A stretch of DNA of 64,000 bases from Agreia sp. VKM Ac-1783 (GCF_900177765.1 NZ_FXWI01000001.1:558001-622000), one strand, 5' to 3'. Positions 49,154-57,494 are shown, counted from the first letter of the stretch. A program made the numbers and translations. The notes: a model not told the origin generated them from the sequence alone.

Positions 49154-49246
49154 GGGCTCGTTCCTCGCTACTCGATCAGCGCAGGGCTCGTTCCTCGCTA
49201 CTCGATCAGCGCAGGGGTCGTTTCTCGCTACTCGATCAGCGCACTG
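49127..49246. repeat. Tandem array of 30-bp units (four copies)
   Basis: The unit CTCGTTCCTCGCTACTCGAT-CAGCGCAGGG is repeated at 49127, 49157 and 49187 without change and at 49217 with a few changes. Each copy carries the arm CTACTCGATCAGCG of the palindromic family. The array ends 1 nt before the TetR stop. Copies abut, so it is not a CRISPR. Confidence 0.9.
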
Positions 49247-49247
49247 C

Positions 49248-49850
49248 TCAGTGGCCCGCGCGCTGCGCCGTCACCTCGGTGATCAGGTCGACGAGGTCGT
49301 CGATGTCTGACGCCGAGAGCTCGGCCGTCTCCGGAGTCGACGACCCGGGCAGAAAAGCCGAGCCGTAGGCGAGCCCGTCGCTGATGAGCATGATCGCGCG
49401 CGAGAGCACCGGGTCACCCGTGCTCTCGAGCACGATGCCGTACCAGGCGTCGTTCGCGGCCCGGAGGGCGTCGCGGGCCGTCGAGTTCGATGCCTGAGCC
49501 AGGCGCGACGTGGCGACGAGCGCTTTGTCGAGCGCGCTGCCCGTGGCCATGGATGTGCGGATCAGGTGGGCCACCGGCCCCGACGGCGACGACCGGATGG
49601 CCGCGACATCGCGCTCCACGAGCGTGGCCAGGCGCTCCAGGACGCCCTCGACCAGGGCCTCTTTCGAGCCGAAGTGGTAGAGCAGGCCACCCTTGGACAC
49701 GCCCGCAGCAGCGGCCACAGCATCGAGCGTCGCGGCTCGTTCGCCGTTCTCGCCGAGCAATTCGGCGAAAGCGTCGATTATTCGGTCGCGCGTGGATGCC
49801 GAGGCGGGCGCGGCGGCGTCGATCGGCGGGTTCTCTGGGGTGTCGGGCAT
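49248..49850 (-). CDS. TetR-family repressor of the adjacent MFS exporter
   Basis: A 200-residue regulator with the TetR HTH at about 20-66 (DRIIDAFAELLGENGERAAT, then LDAVAAAAGVSKGGLLYHFG). The C-terminal ligand domain is divergent, as usual. It is divergent from the MFS gene at 50019 and the gap holds a clear palindrome, so it should repress that gene and perhaps itself until a drug binds. ATG 49850 is 7 nt after a TACCAT box without a ribosome site. Confidence 0.9.
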   Translation of the reverse strand: MPDTPENPPIDAAAPASASTRDRIIDAFAELLGENGERAATLDAVAAAAGVSKGGLLYHFGSKEALVEGVLERLATLVERDVAAIRSSPSGPVAHLIRTSMATGSALDKALVATSRLAQASNSTARDALRAANDAWYGIVLESTGDPVLSRAIMLISDGLAYGSAFLPGSSTPETAELSASDIDDLVDLITEVTAQRAGH

Positions 49851-49857
49851 CGCTTCG

Positions 49858-49863
49858 ATGGTA
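49858..49863 (-). promoter_or_regulatory. -10 box of the tetR gene
   Basis: On the minus strand TACCAT ends 7 nt before the ATG at 49850, with no ribosome site between. Confidence 0.4.
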
Positions 49864-49952
49864 GCCGCCCCGGCAGCCCGGGGTATCACCCCGCACGATT
49901 TCCTTACGCTTTCGGGAATGACGGTAGGGGTCCATCCGTTGAGAACATAGCT

Positions 49953-49976
49953 ACTGTACCGACTGGACGGTATAGT
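49953..49976. promoter_or_regulatory. TetR operator before the MFS exporter
   Basis: ACTGTACCG-ACTGGA-CGGTATAGT: 9-bp half-sites with one mismatch and a 6-nt spacer. TATAGT at the right end could be the exporter's -10. It lies 42 nt before the MFS start. Confidence 0.65.
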
Positions 49977-50018
49977 GAATATGCACCACTTCTCGAATCG
50001 AAACGAAGAACTCAGATC

Positions 50019-51569
50019 ATGGCCCTTCTCACCACACCCACAGCCGCCCTGCGCACCGATGACGCGCGGCCGCCCCGCGCATCCGTTCGCAATTGGTTCG
50101 CGTTGGCCGTTCTTATGCTGCCCGTGCTCATCTCGAGCGTCGACAACACCGTGCTGAGCTTCGCCCTGCCCGTCATCTCCGAGTCGCTCCGCCCGTCTGC
50201 CGCGGCCCAACTCTGGATCATCGATGCTTACCCGCTGGTGCTCGCCGGTCTTCTCGTCGCGATGGGAAATCTCGGCGACCGCTGGGGTCGCCGTCGGCTG
50301 CTGCTGATCGGTGCCACGGGCTTCGCTCTCGTGTCGATCGTGGCCGCCTTTGCGCCCACGGCCGAACTCCTGATCCTTGCCCGGGTAGGCCTGGGCTTCT
50401 TCGGCGCCATGCTCATGCCGTCGACGCTCTCTCTGCTGCGCAGCATCTTCCTCGACCGCGAGCAGCGTCGCTTGGCGATCGCCATCTGGGCCGCCGGCTT
50501 CGCCGCAGGATCGGCCCTGGGCCCGATCGTGGGCGGAATCCTGCTCGAGCACTTCTGGTGGGGCTCTGTCTTCCTCATCGCGGTGCCCGTGCTCATCCCG
50601 CTTCTCGTGTTCGCGCCGCTGCTGGTGCCCGAGTCGCGCGATCCGAACCCGGGTCGGATCGACCTCGTCAGCATCGGTCTCACGATGGTCACGCTCGTGC
50701 CGATCGTCTTCGCGATCAAGGAGTTCGCGACGCACGGCTTCGAGTGGTCGCAGATGCTGCTCGTGCTCGTCGGCCTGACGGCGGGAATCCTGTTCGTGCG
50801 GAGGCAGCTCTCCAGAGAGAATCCGATGCTCGACATGAGACTGTTCCGTCGTGGAGCCTTCACCGGCGCCGTGCTGATCAACCTCGTGAGTGTCTTCTCG
50901 CTGGTGGGCTTTCTCTTCTTCGTCTCGCAGCACCTGCAGCTTGTCCTCCGGCTGAGCCCGCTCGACGCCGCCTTCGCCCTGGTGCCCGGACTCATCGTTA
51001 TGATCGTCGCCGGCCTCGTGGTCGTGCCGATCGTGCGCCTGGTCAGGCCGAGCTTCGTGGTCGCCACGGGGCTCGCACTGGCCGGTGCGGCATACGCCAT
51101 CATCATGGTCACCGGTCAAGAGGCGACCGAGACCACGCTGGCGATCGCCTTCGCGGTGCTCGGCCTCGGAATCGGCGCGGCAGAGACGATCTCGAACGAT
51201 CTGATCATCTCGTCGGTGCCCGCCGACAAGGCCGGCGCGGCGTCGGGAGTGTCTGAGACCTCGTACGAGCTGGGAGCCGTGCTCGGTACGGCCGTGCTCG
51301 GCAGCATCCTGACCGCCGCCTACCGGGCCGGCGTCACCCTGCCCGCCGGACTGACCGACGAGAATGCGGCGACCGCGCGCGAGACACTCGGCGGCGCGGT
51401 CTCGGTGGCGGAGTCGATCGGTGGGCCCGCAGGCTACCGGCTGCTCGAGTCGGCCCGCGAGTCGTTCGACAGCGGCGTGGTGCTCACCTCGGGGATCGGC
51501 GTCGGGCTCATGGCACTGGCCATCGTGCTGGCGCTCGTGTCACTGCGCCGGGTGCGCTCCGAGGGCTGA
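50019..51569 (+). CDS. MFS multidrug transporter, DHA2 (14-TM) type
   Basis: A 516-residue exporter with about 14 helices. Motif A-like GNLGDRWGRRRLLLIG follows helix 2, the DHA2 N-terminal VLISSVDNTVLSFALPVISE is clear, and motif C-like AGSALGPIVGG appears in helix 5. Such pumps (QacA/SmvA group) expel cationic drugs using the proton gradient. ATG 50019 starts the typical N-terminus; upstream the open frame is only a shadow. Its 3' end overlaps the convergent deaminase gene by 30 nt. Confidence 0.9.
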   Translation: MALLTTPTAALRTDDARPPRASVRNWFALAVLMLPVLISSVDNTVLSFALPVISESLRPSAAAQLWIIDAYPLVLAGLLVAMGNLGDRWGRRRLLLIGATGFALVSIVAAFAPTAELLILARVGLGFFGAMLMPSTLSLLRSIFLDREQRRLAIAIWAAGFAAGSALGPIVGGILLEHFWWGSVFLIAVPVLIPLLVFAPLLVPESRDPNPGRIDLVSIGLTMVTLVPIVFAIKEFATHGFEWSQMLLVLVGLTAGILFVRRQLSRENPMLDMRLFRRGAFTGAVLINLVSVFSLVGFLFFVSQHLQLVLRLSPLDAAFALVPGLIVMIVAGLVVVPIVRLVRPSFVVATGLALAGAAYAIIMVTGQEATETTLAIAFAVLGLGIGAAETISNDLIISSVPADKAGAASGVSETSYELGAVLGTAVLGSILTAAYRAGVTLPAGLTDENAATARETLGGAVSVAESIGGPAGYRLLESARESFDSGVVLTSGIGVGLMALAIVLALVSLRRVRSEG

Positions 51570-52592
51570 GAGCCGCGACTCGACGGCCTGATTCAGGGCC
51601 GCTCGATCGCTGTCGTCCAGCCAGGCCGCATTCACCGCGTTCCGGGTGAAACGGGCGAACTCGGGCAGGCCGTAGCCGAGGGCGCGGGCCAGCGCTCGGA
51701 AGTCGTTGACGGCGTCGGTGCCGAACATCGGTGGGTCGTCGGAGTCGATGGTGATGTTCAGGCCAGCGTCGACCATCTGCGCGATTCGTCGGTGCGAGCC
51801 GTCGCCGCTTCCGGAGTACCGACCGATGTCCGAGCTCACGGGAGTGCACGTGAAGGTGATGCCCTCATCGACGCACCGCGCGGTGATCCGGTCGTCGTCG
51901 ACGACGTGGTAACCGTGGTCGATGCGCTCCCCACCGAGCTCGTCGAGGATGACCTCGATATTCGCGGGCGGGCCGCTCTCCGAGTGGGCCGTGCGGTGAA
52001 GCCCCGAGCGGCGGGCCAGCCGGAATGCCTCGACGAAGCGCGCCGGAGGTCCGATCAGCTCCGAATAGTCGAGTCCGATGCCCACGACCTCGTCGATGCG
52101 GTACTCGACCACCTGTTCGACCAGCTCGACGGCCGCCGCCGCGGAGTCGTTGCGGTTGAGGCCGATCACCATTCGGCTGGTGATGCCGGTCTCCGCCTCG
52201 GCTTCGCGCATGCCTTCCAGCACGCCGTCGATGATCGTGCGGTACGCCACGCCCGGATGCCCCGGTGGGCTGAGGAAGATCTCTCGGTGCACAACACCGA
52301 GCGCCGCCCCGCCGTCAGTCAGTGTCTCGAAGGCGACTCGACGGAAGTCGTCGGCGTCGCGCATGACGGAGCCTGCGACGTCGAGGACGCGCAGGAATTC
52401 GTCGAGGTCCTCGTAGGAATCGTGGTCGTACAGTGACTCCGCATCGCGACCGCCGTCGAGGACGACGTCGTGCTTGCGGGCGAGATCGAGCACGGTCCGG
52501 GCCGATACGGCGCCGATGAGGTGGTTGTGCAGAGAGACCTTGGGCAGCGCGAGGAGAAGCGCCTCTGCGGCGCCGTCGAGAGGATCGTCCAT
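51540..52592 (-). CDS. Adenosine-deaminase-like metal hydrolase
   Basis: A 350-residue amidohydrolase-fold enzyme. Metal ligands are in SLHNHLIGA (His22, His24), the catalytic HxxE-like pair in TAHSESGPP, then GGERIDHGYHV and IDSDDPPMFGTD. These are the ADA motifs with HSES for HAGE and RIDHG for RIGHG, so the substrate may differ from adenosine. The gene lies 4 nt after the flavin monooxygenase gene in the same operon as a cytosine-type deaminase and an NCS1 permease, which points to a nucleobase or its breakdown product. Confidence 0.8.
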   Translation of the reverse strand: MDDPLDGAAEALLLALPKVSLHNHLIGAVSARTVLDLARKHDVVLDGGRDAESLYDHDSYEDLDEFLRVLDVAGSVMRDADDFRRVAFETLTDGGAALGVVHREIFLSPPGHPGVAYRTIIDGVLEGMREAEAETGITSRMVIGLNRNDSAAAAVELVEQVVEYRIDEVVGIGLDYSELIGPPARFVEAFRLARRSGLHRTAHSESGPPANIEVILDELGGERIDHGYHVVDDDRITARCVDEGITFTCTPVSSDIGRYSGSGDGSHRRIAQMVDAGLNITIDSDDPPMFGTDAVNDFRALARALGYGLPEFARFTRNAVNAAWLDDSDRAALNQAVESRLSALGAHPAQ

Positions 52593-52596
52593 CGCC

Positions 52597-53973
52597 TCAG
52601 ACGCCGCTCTGGGCGCCGCGGACGGCGCGGGCAGGGTGCCACTCGGGCACGTCGGGCTCTCCGGTCAGCATGCTGCGGAGGGTGCCTGAGCGGGCGACGT
52701 CGGGCAGAAGCCCCCGCTCTCGCAGAACGGGCATCAGCTGTTCGACGAAGTCGCGGTAGCCCTCGTATCCGCCGTACCAGTTCTCGACGAGGAAACCGTC
52801 GATGTCGGTCTCCTCCACGAGAGCCGCTATTTCGATCGCGATCGACTCGGGAGTTCCGGTGAAGCGCATCCCGCCGAAAGTCGATGCGAGCGAGTCGAGG
52901 ATCTCGCCGACGGTCGGACTCGTGCCGTTCGGATTGCGCCACATCTCGATCATCGTGTGGCCCACCTCGGTCGAGACGGAGTCGAGTGTGGCCTCGGGGT
53001 CGAGGGCGCCGAGGTCGACTCCTGACCAGCCGAGGAACAGCGCCGCGGTCGCCTCCCTGGTGGGGGTGGCGTTGAGTTCCGCCCGCAGACGCTGCGCCTC
53101 CTCTACTGTCTCGGCGATGACGAAGCTCGCCCCATTGATGATCTTGACGGAGTCGGCCGGACGGCCTGCCGCGACGGCCTGGGCTCGCAGGCGGGCGACG
53201 GTCGCCGCGAGTCGCGCGGCTTCCCTGTCCTGAGTGAACACGCATTCGGCGTAGCGCGCGGCGAAGGCGGTGCCGGCCGCTGAGGTGCCGGCCTGGAAGA
53301 GGGTGGGGGTGCGCTGCGGCGACGGAGTGGCAGGGAAGTAGCCGTCGAACCGGAAGTACGTGCCCTCGTGCTCGATGCGGTGGACCTTGGCGGGATCGGA
53401 GAACGTGCGTGTCGCCTTGTCTGCGAGGACCGCCCCCTCGTCCCAGGCCTCCTCCCAGAGCCTCAGCGAGAGGTCGACGAATTCGGTCGCGCGAGCGTAG
53501 CGCTCATCGTGCGGCGTCACATCCGTCTGGCCCAGGAGGCGCACCAGCGCCTGCTGGTTGTCGCTCGTGACGATGTTCCAGCCCATCCGTCCACCGGTGA
53601 GGTGGTCGAGGGTGGTGAAGGTGCGGGCGTTGAGCAGCGGGTGCTGGGCCGTCGTCGATGCTGTTGCGACGAAGCCGATGCGCGGGGCGGCGGTCGCGAG
53701 TCCGGAGATCAGCGCGAGCGGATCGTGAACGGGAAACTGGACGGCATCGCGGATGACGGCCTCGGGCACCTGCCCCGCGTCGTTCATCGGATAGCCGATG
53801 GCCTCTGCCAGAAAGAAGAAGTCGAATCCGGCCGTGTCCAAGCGGGCCGCCAGGTCCTGCCAGAACTCCAGCGTGGCGAATGCACTGGTGTCTCCTCGCT
53901 CGTGGTGCCACGCGTTGGCGATGAAGTTCGGGGTGAACTCCTCGAACGCCCCGAGGACGAGTTGTTTCGTCAT
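52597..53973 (-). CDS. LLM-class flavin-dependent monooxygenase (NtaA/SnaA/DszA type)
   Basis: A 458-residue luciferase-like monooxygenase. Typical segments are FDFFFLAEAIGYPMND, STTAQHPLLNARTFTTLDHL, SGGRMGWNIVTS-type GGRMGWNIVTSDNQQA, and QAGTSAAGTAFAARYAECVF. These enzymes use FMNH2 from a separate reductase, none of which is visible here. ATG 53973 has GAGGAGG upstream and overlaps the deaminase stop (ATGA). RutA, which opens the uracil ring, is of the same superfamily; a ring-opening or N-oxygenation role on a nucleobase is inferred from the neighbours. Confidence 0.85.
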   Translation of the reverse strand: MTKQLVLGAFEEFTPNFIANAWHHERGDTSAFATLEFWQDLAARLDTAGFDFFFLAEAIGYPMNDAGQVPEAVIRDAVQFPVHDPLALISGLATAAPRIGFVATASTTAQHPLLNARTFTTLDHLTGGRMGWNIVTSDNQQALVRLLGQTDVTPHDERYARATEFVDLSLRLWEEAWDEGAVLADKATRTFSDPAKVHRIEHEGTYFRFDGYFPATPSPQRTPTLFQAGTSAAGTAFAARYAECVFTQDREAARLAATVARLRAQAVAAGRPADSVKIINGASFVIAETVEEAQRLRAELNATPTREATAALFLGWSGVDLGALDPEATLDSVSTEVGHTMIEMWRNPNGTSPTVGEILDSLASTFGGMRFTGTPESIAIEIAALVEETDIDGFLVENWYGGYEGYRDFVEQLMPVLRERGLLPDVARSGTLRSMLTGEPDVPEWHPARAVRGAQSGV

Positions 53974-54425
53974 GCCTCCTCGCCGATGTCCTCGTTCCAC
54001 AGTGCCGGATTCGCCTCGATGAACGCAGCCATCATCGTGATGAGCTCAGGATCGTTGACCACGGTGACCTCGCAGCCGTGTTCCGCGGCCCAGTCCTGGC
54101 CGCCCAAGAAGTTCTGGTCGTCTCCGACCACGACGCGGCCGATTCCGAACTGGCGCACGAGGCCCGAGCAGTACCAGCAGGGCGAGAGCGTGGTGACCAT
54201 CACGGTCTCGCGATAGCTGCGCTGCCGCCCGGCGTTGTGGAATGCGTTCGTCTCGGCGTGCATCGCCGCGTCGCCGTCTTGTACACGGCGGTTGTGGCCG
54301 CTGCCGAGCAACACCCCCGCGCTGGTGAATAGGGCGGCGCCGATCGGGATGCCGCCTTCCGCGGCTCCCTTTCTCGCCTCGTCGCGAGCGACGGACAACT
54401 TGTCTGCGTCGGTCTCGTAGATCAC
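53970..54425 (-). CDS. Cytosine deaminase of the yeast Fcy1 type (CDA fold)
   Basis: A 151-residue zinc deaminase. The ligands are in MHAETNAF (His56, with Glu58 as proton shuttle) and LSPCWYC (Cys83, Cys86). Beyond these motifs, EGGIPIGAAL, GSGHNRRVQDGDAAMH, VVVGDDQNF and the end WNEDIGEEA closely follow the pattern of fungal cytosine deaminase. This class differs from the amidohydrolase CodA usual in bacteria. GTG 54425 overlaps the permease stop (GTGA), so uptake and deamination are coupled. Confidence 0.85.
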   Translation of the reverse strand: MIYETDADKLSVARDEARKGAAEGGIPIGAALFTSAGVLLGSGHNRRVQDGDAAMHAETNAFHNAGRQRSYRETVMVTTLSPCWYCSGLVRQFGIGRVVVGDDQNFLGGQDWAAEHGCEVTVVNDPELITMMAAFIEANPALWNEDIGEEA

Positions 54426-55867
54426 GCGGAGGCCTCCACTCGCTCGGCTGGCATCGTGGTCGTCTCGGCCGACAGGGGAGGTCCGAGCACCGGCCGGATC
54501 ATGCGGAAGACGACGACGTACAGCAGCCCGGCGACGACGAAGCCGACCAGCGCTGTGAGATCGCCGATCTCAGGCGAGACCCGCACGAGCAGGCCTACGT
54601 AGACGGCCTGGTTGGAGAACAGCCCGATCGAGACCACCGCGGCGACGACGAACGCGACGATGCCTGCGGGGTTGCGGTACTTGTTCTTCTCGTCGACGAC
54701 GAGTGCCAGCACGGCTGTCCCGCGCCGCAACCAGCGATCGGCGAGAACGATACCGAGCCAGGGTGCGATCCAGTAGGCGATCACGAGCAGGAAGTTCTCG
54801 TAGCTCGCGCCGGCGTCAGGCAGGGCGAGCAGGGCGATGACGAAGCCCAGCACGCCGAAACCGAGCGCCACGATGGCCCGGCGCCGTTCGAAGGGAATCT
54901 TGATGCCGATCGCGAGGAACGACATCGACCCGGAGTAGATGTTCAGCGCGTTCGCCGAGATGGCGCCTACGGCGATGGCCAGCAGCGTGATCGCCGAGAT
55001 CCAGCCGGGCATGCCCGCGGTGAACGAGTCGGTGGGGCTGGCGTCCTCGGCCAGACCGGTGTGCACGATCGTGGCGGATGCCGCACCCACGATCATGAGA
55101 AAGCTGGTCGACACGAAATTGCCCAGACCGGATGCGACGGCGATGGTTCTGCGGTTCGTGCCGGCGGGTAGGTAGCGGGTGTAGTCCGAGGCGTACGGGT
55201 TCCAGCCGGCCGTGTATCCGAACGCGGCGCCGGCCGCGAGCATGAAGCCCGCGAAGCCGCCGAATCCGCCGGAGCCGTCTCCGCCCGCGGGGGCCGATGT
55301 GTCGGCGTTCGCCAGGATGAAGATGCCGGCGACCAGGAAGATCGCGCCCAGCACGAACATGGCGTACCGCTCGAAGAGCTGCACGATGTCGTGGCCGACG
55401 AACGCGACCGTCACCTCGACGACAACCACGATGGCGAGCGTGAGCACCGGACTCCAGCCCGTAAGGGTGGCCAACGCGAAGGCACCGCTGATGGAATTGA
55501 CGGCGAACCAGCCGAGCCCGGCCATGGCCGTGTTGAGGCCGGCGGGAATGATGTTGCCCCAGAACCCGAATGCCGTGCGACCGAGCAGCATCTGGGCGAG
55601 ACCTTCGCGCGGCCCCCAGGTCGACAGGAACCCCTGGCTCAGGCTTCCCAGGAAGTTGCCCAGCAATACCGCGGCCACCGCCTGCCAGAAGCTCAGGCCG
55701 AAGTAGAGAACGGCGATGACTCCCACGAAGATCGTGGCGAACTCGAGGTTGGGTGAGGTCCAGGTCGCGAACAACTGCCACGGTGACCCGTGGCGCCTGT
55801 TCGACGAGATCGGCTCGATGCCTCCGGGTTCGACGAGTTGCGTTTTCGGGGGTGCGGTCACTGTCAT
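54422..55867 (-). CDS. NCS1-family cytosine/purine permease (CodB-like)
   Basis: A 481-residue transporter with 12 predicted helices. The N-terminal part has SPNLEFATIFVGVIAVLYFG, QGFLSTWGPREGLAQMLLGR and FGFWGNIIPAGLNTAMAG, typical of NCS1 nucleobase:cation symporters. It is the first gene of the operon and should import cytosine, a related base or allantoin. ATG 55867 comes 6 nt after a TAGGCT box, so the mRNA is probably leaderless. Confidence 0.9.
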   Translation of the reverse strand: MTVTAPPKTQLVEPGGIEPISSNRRHGSPWQLFATWTSPNLEFATIFVGVIAVLYFGLSFWQAVAAVLLGNFLGSLSQGFLSTWGPREGLAQMLLGRTAFGFWGNIIPAGLNTAMAGLGWFAVNSISGAFALATLTGWSPVLTLAIVVVVEVTVAFVGHDIVQLFERYAMFVLGAIFLVAGIFILANADTSAPAGGDGSGGFGGFAGFMLAAGAAFGYTAGWNPYASDYTRYLPAGTNRRTIAVASGLGNFVSTSFLMIVGAASATIVHTGLAEDASPTDSFTAGMPGWISAITLLAIAVGAISANALNIYSGSMSFLAIGIKIPFERRRAIVALGFGVLGFVIALLALPDAGASYENFLLVIAYWIAPWLGIVLADRWLRRGTAVLALVVDEKNKYRNPAGIVAFVVAAVVSIGLFSNQAVYVGLLVRVSPEIGDLTALVGFVVAGLLYVVVFRMIRPVLGPPLSAETTTMPAERVEASA

Positions 55868-55873
55868 GATCGG

Positions 55874-55879
55874 AGCCTA
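55874..55879 (-). promoter_or_regulatory. -10 box of the permease-deaminase operon
   Basis: On the minus strand TAGGCT ends 6 nt before the ATG at 55867; no ribosome site. The remaining gap up to 55973 shows no further clear site. Confidence 0.5.
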
Positions 55880-55973
55880 GAACCGCTGAACTCGCAGGGG
55901 TCTGCGTTGCGACAACGCGTTACAGGCCATTTACACGATCGAAACGAAAGCGCTCTGTCGAACCCGGGCCATC

Positions 55974-56771
55974 TCAGCCGAGTCGAGTGTTGACGATTCC
56001 ACCATCGATGTCCATGACGGTGCCGTGCATGAACAACGCCTCGTCCGACGCGAGGTAGCGAACGGCGAAGGCGATGTCGACCGGCCGAACCGGGCCACCG
56101 GCGGCGGTCGCTGCGGTCATGATTGCGAGGATCTCCGCGCTGTCGGCGTTGCCCGGGGTGCTCGTCGCTCCCGGCGCGACAGTGTTCACGTTGACTCCCT
56201 GCGGCCCGAACTCGGCGGCCCAGGTGCGCGTCATCTGTTCGAGGGCGGCCTTCGAGGCCGTGTAGATTGCGCCGAACGGAACACCCACACGGGACATCCA
56301 CGAGCCGATATTGATGATCGACCCTGTGCCGCGCTCGGCCATCGCGGGGGCGAATTCGGCAACGAGCACGTGGGGTGCACGCACGTTGATGGCCAGCACC
56401 GCGTCGAGGTCCGCGTCGGAGAGGTCCGCTGTCGGCGGCGCCGGATAGATTCCGGCGTTGTTGACGAGGATGTCAACGCGTCCGCCGAGCGCTTCCGTGG
56501 CCAGTCTGGCGAAGGTGCGTAGATCGTCGTAGCTGCCGGCCAGGTCCGCTGTCACGACGTGGGCCGAACCCCCCGCATCGATGATCGAGTTCGCAACCTC
56601 CTGGGAGCGGGCTTCGTCGCGGCCGTTGACGACGACGGTGGCACCGGATGCGGCGAGCACTCGGGCGATGGCCTCGCCGATTCCGCTGCTGGAGCCGGTG
56701 ACGACGGCGGTGCGCCCTGCCAGGCGGGTATCTGTGGGAAATGACTGGAGAATTTCGTGATTGGACTTCAT
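55974..56771 (-). CDS. Short-chain dehydrogenase controlled by adjacent TetR
   Basis: A 265-residue SDR. The cofactor motif is VVTGSSSGIGEAIARVLAAS, then NNAGIYPAPPTADL, catalytic Ser in IINIGSWMS and YTASK. It resembles 3-oxoacyl-reductase-type SDRs; substrate unknown. It is divergent from the TetR gene at 56826 and carries an operator-like site over its own start codon, so it is likely the regulated target. A link with the nucleobase operon 106 nt downstream on the same strand is possible. Confidence 0.88.
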   Translation of the reverse strand: MKSNHEILQSFPTDTRLAGRTAVVTGSSSGIGEAIARVLAASGATVVVNGRDEARSQEVANSIIDAGGSAHVVTADLAGSYDDLRTFARLATEALGGRVDILVNNAGIYPAPPTADLSDADLDAVLAINVRAPHVLVAEFAPAMAERGTGSIINIGSWMSRVGVPFGAIYTASKAALEQMTRTWAAEFGPQGVNVNTVAPGATSTPGNADSAEILAIMTAATAAGGPVRPVDIAFAVRYLASDEALFMHGTVMDIDGGIVNTRLG

Positions 56772-56777
56772 GGTCCA
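56762..56777. promoter_or_regulatory. TetR operator O2 over the SDR start codon
   Basis: TGGACT-TCAT-GGTCCA: same half-site and spacing as O1, one mismatch. It covers the SDR ATG (56769-56771). Centre-to-centre distance to O1 is 30 bp, close to three helical turns. Confidence 0.55.
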
Positions 56778-56791
56778 TTCTTAGCATTAAC

Positions 56792-56807
56792 TGGACCTTG
56801 CGGTCCA
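56792..56807. promoter_or_regulatory. TetR operator O1 between SDR and tetR
   Basis: TGGACC-TTGC-GGTCCA, a perfect palindrome of 6-bp half-sites with a 4-nt spacer, 18 nt before the tetR ATG. Confidence 0.7.
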
Positions 56808-56813
56808 ATGCGT

Positions 56814-56819
56814 TAAGCT
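56814..56819 (+). promoter_or_regulatory. -10 box of the second tetR gene
   Basis: TAAGCT ends 6 nt before the ATG at 56826; no ribosome site. O1 lies directly upstream, in a place to block it. Confidence 0.5.
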
Positions 56820-56825
56820 GAACAG

Positions 56826-57437
56826 ATGGATTCGTCGAAGATCACCGAGCGAGGGCGCCTGACGCGCCAGCGGATCATCGAGGCCACGGGGGAGCAGATC
56901 CTCGCGTCGGGAATCGGCGGCACCACACTCGACACAGTGCGAGCGGCCACCCTCACCAGTAAGAGCCAGCTGTTCCACTACTTTCCTGGCGGTAAAGCGG
57001 AGCTGGTTCGTGAGGTCGCCGCGTGGGAAGGACGACAGCTTCTCGAAGCGCAGGAGCCCGAGATTCATGATCTCGGGTCGTGGGAGTCCTGGGAGCGCTG
57101 GCGGCGAATGCTCGTCGAGTACTACATCGCCCGGGGCCGGTGGGCATGTCCGATCGGCTCGCTCGCGACGCAGGCCGCGACGACCGATTCCGAGCTGGCG
57201 AGTGCCATCGCGACGACGATGCGCGACTGGCGTGAGCAGCTTGCCGACGGGGTTCGGCGTATGAAGGCGGCGGGATCGGTCGACAGCTCGGCCGATTCGC
57301 AAAGGATCGCCACCGTCATTCTCGCGGCGATCCAGGGCGGTCTAGTGCTCAGTCAACCCGAGCGGTCCGCGTGGCCGCTAGAAGCCGCGCTCGACAACGC
57401 TCTGGCGCCGCTTCACCACGTCGCAACCACCCGGTAG
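56826..57437 (+). CDS. TetR-family regulator
   Basis: A 203-residue regulator. The HTH is in RQRIIEATGEQILASGIGGT, followed by TLDTVRAATLTSKSQLFHYF; the C-terminal domain has the pattern of TetR_C_6-like regulators (WERWRRMLVEYYIARGRWAC, PIGSLATQAA). It is divergent from the SDR gene, and two palindromes lie between. It probably represses the SDR gene and itself. Confidence 0.9.
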   Translation: MDSSKITERGRLTRQRIIEATGEQILASGIGGTTLDTVRAATLTSKSQLFHYFPGGKAELVREVAAWEGRQLLEAQEPEIHDLGSWESWERWRRMLVEYYIARGRWACPIGSLATQAATTDSELASAIATTMRDWREQLADGVRRMKAAGSVDSSADSQRIATVILAAIQGGLVLSQPERSAWPLEAALDNALAPLHHVATTR

Positions 57438-57448
57438 GTGTGGACAAG

Positions 57449-57454
57449 TAACCT
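57449..57454 (+). promoter_or_regulatory. -10 box of leuB
   Basis: TAACCT lies 40 nt before the leuB ATG at 57495, which has its own GGAG site, so a short leader of about 34 nt is expected. Confidence 0.45.
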
Positions 57455-57494
57455 TGCACGTATCGATTCCGCACCGATCCAACGCAGGAGCACT

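Noticed and set aside
49127-49246. Possible CRISPR array
   Set aside because: The 30-bp units abut each other with no spacers, and no cas gene is near.
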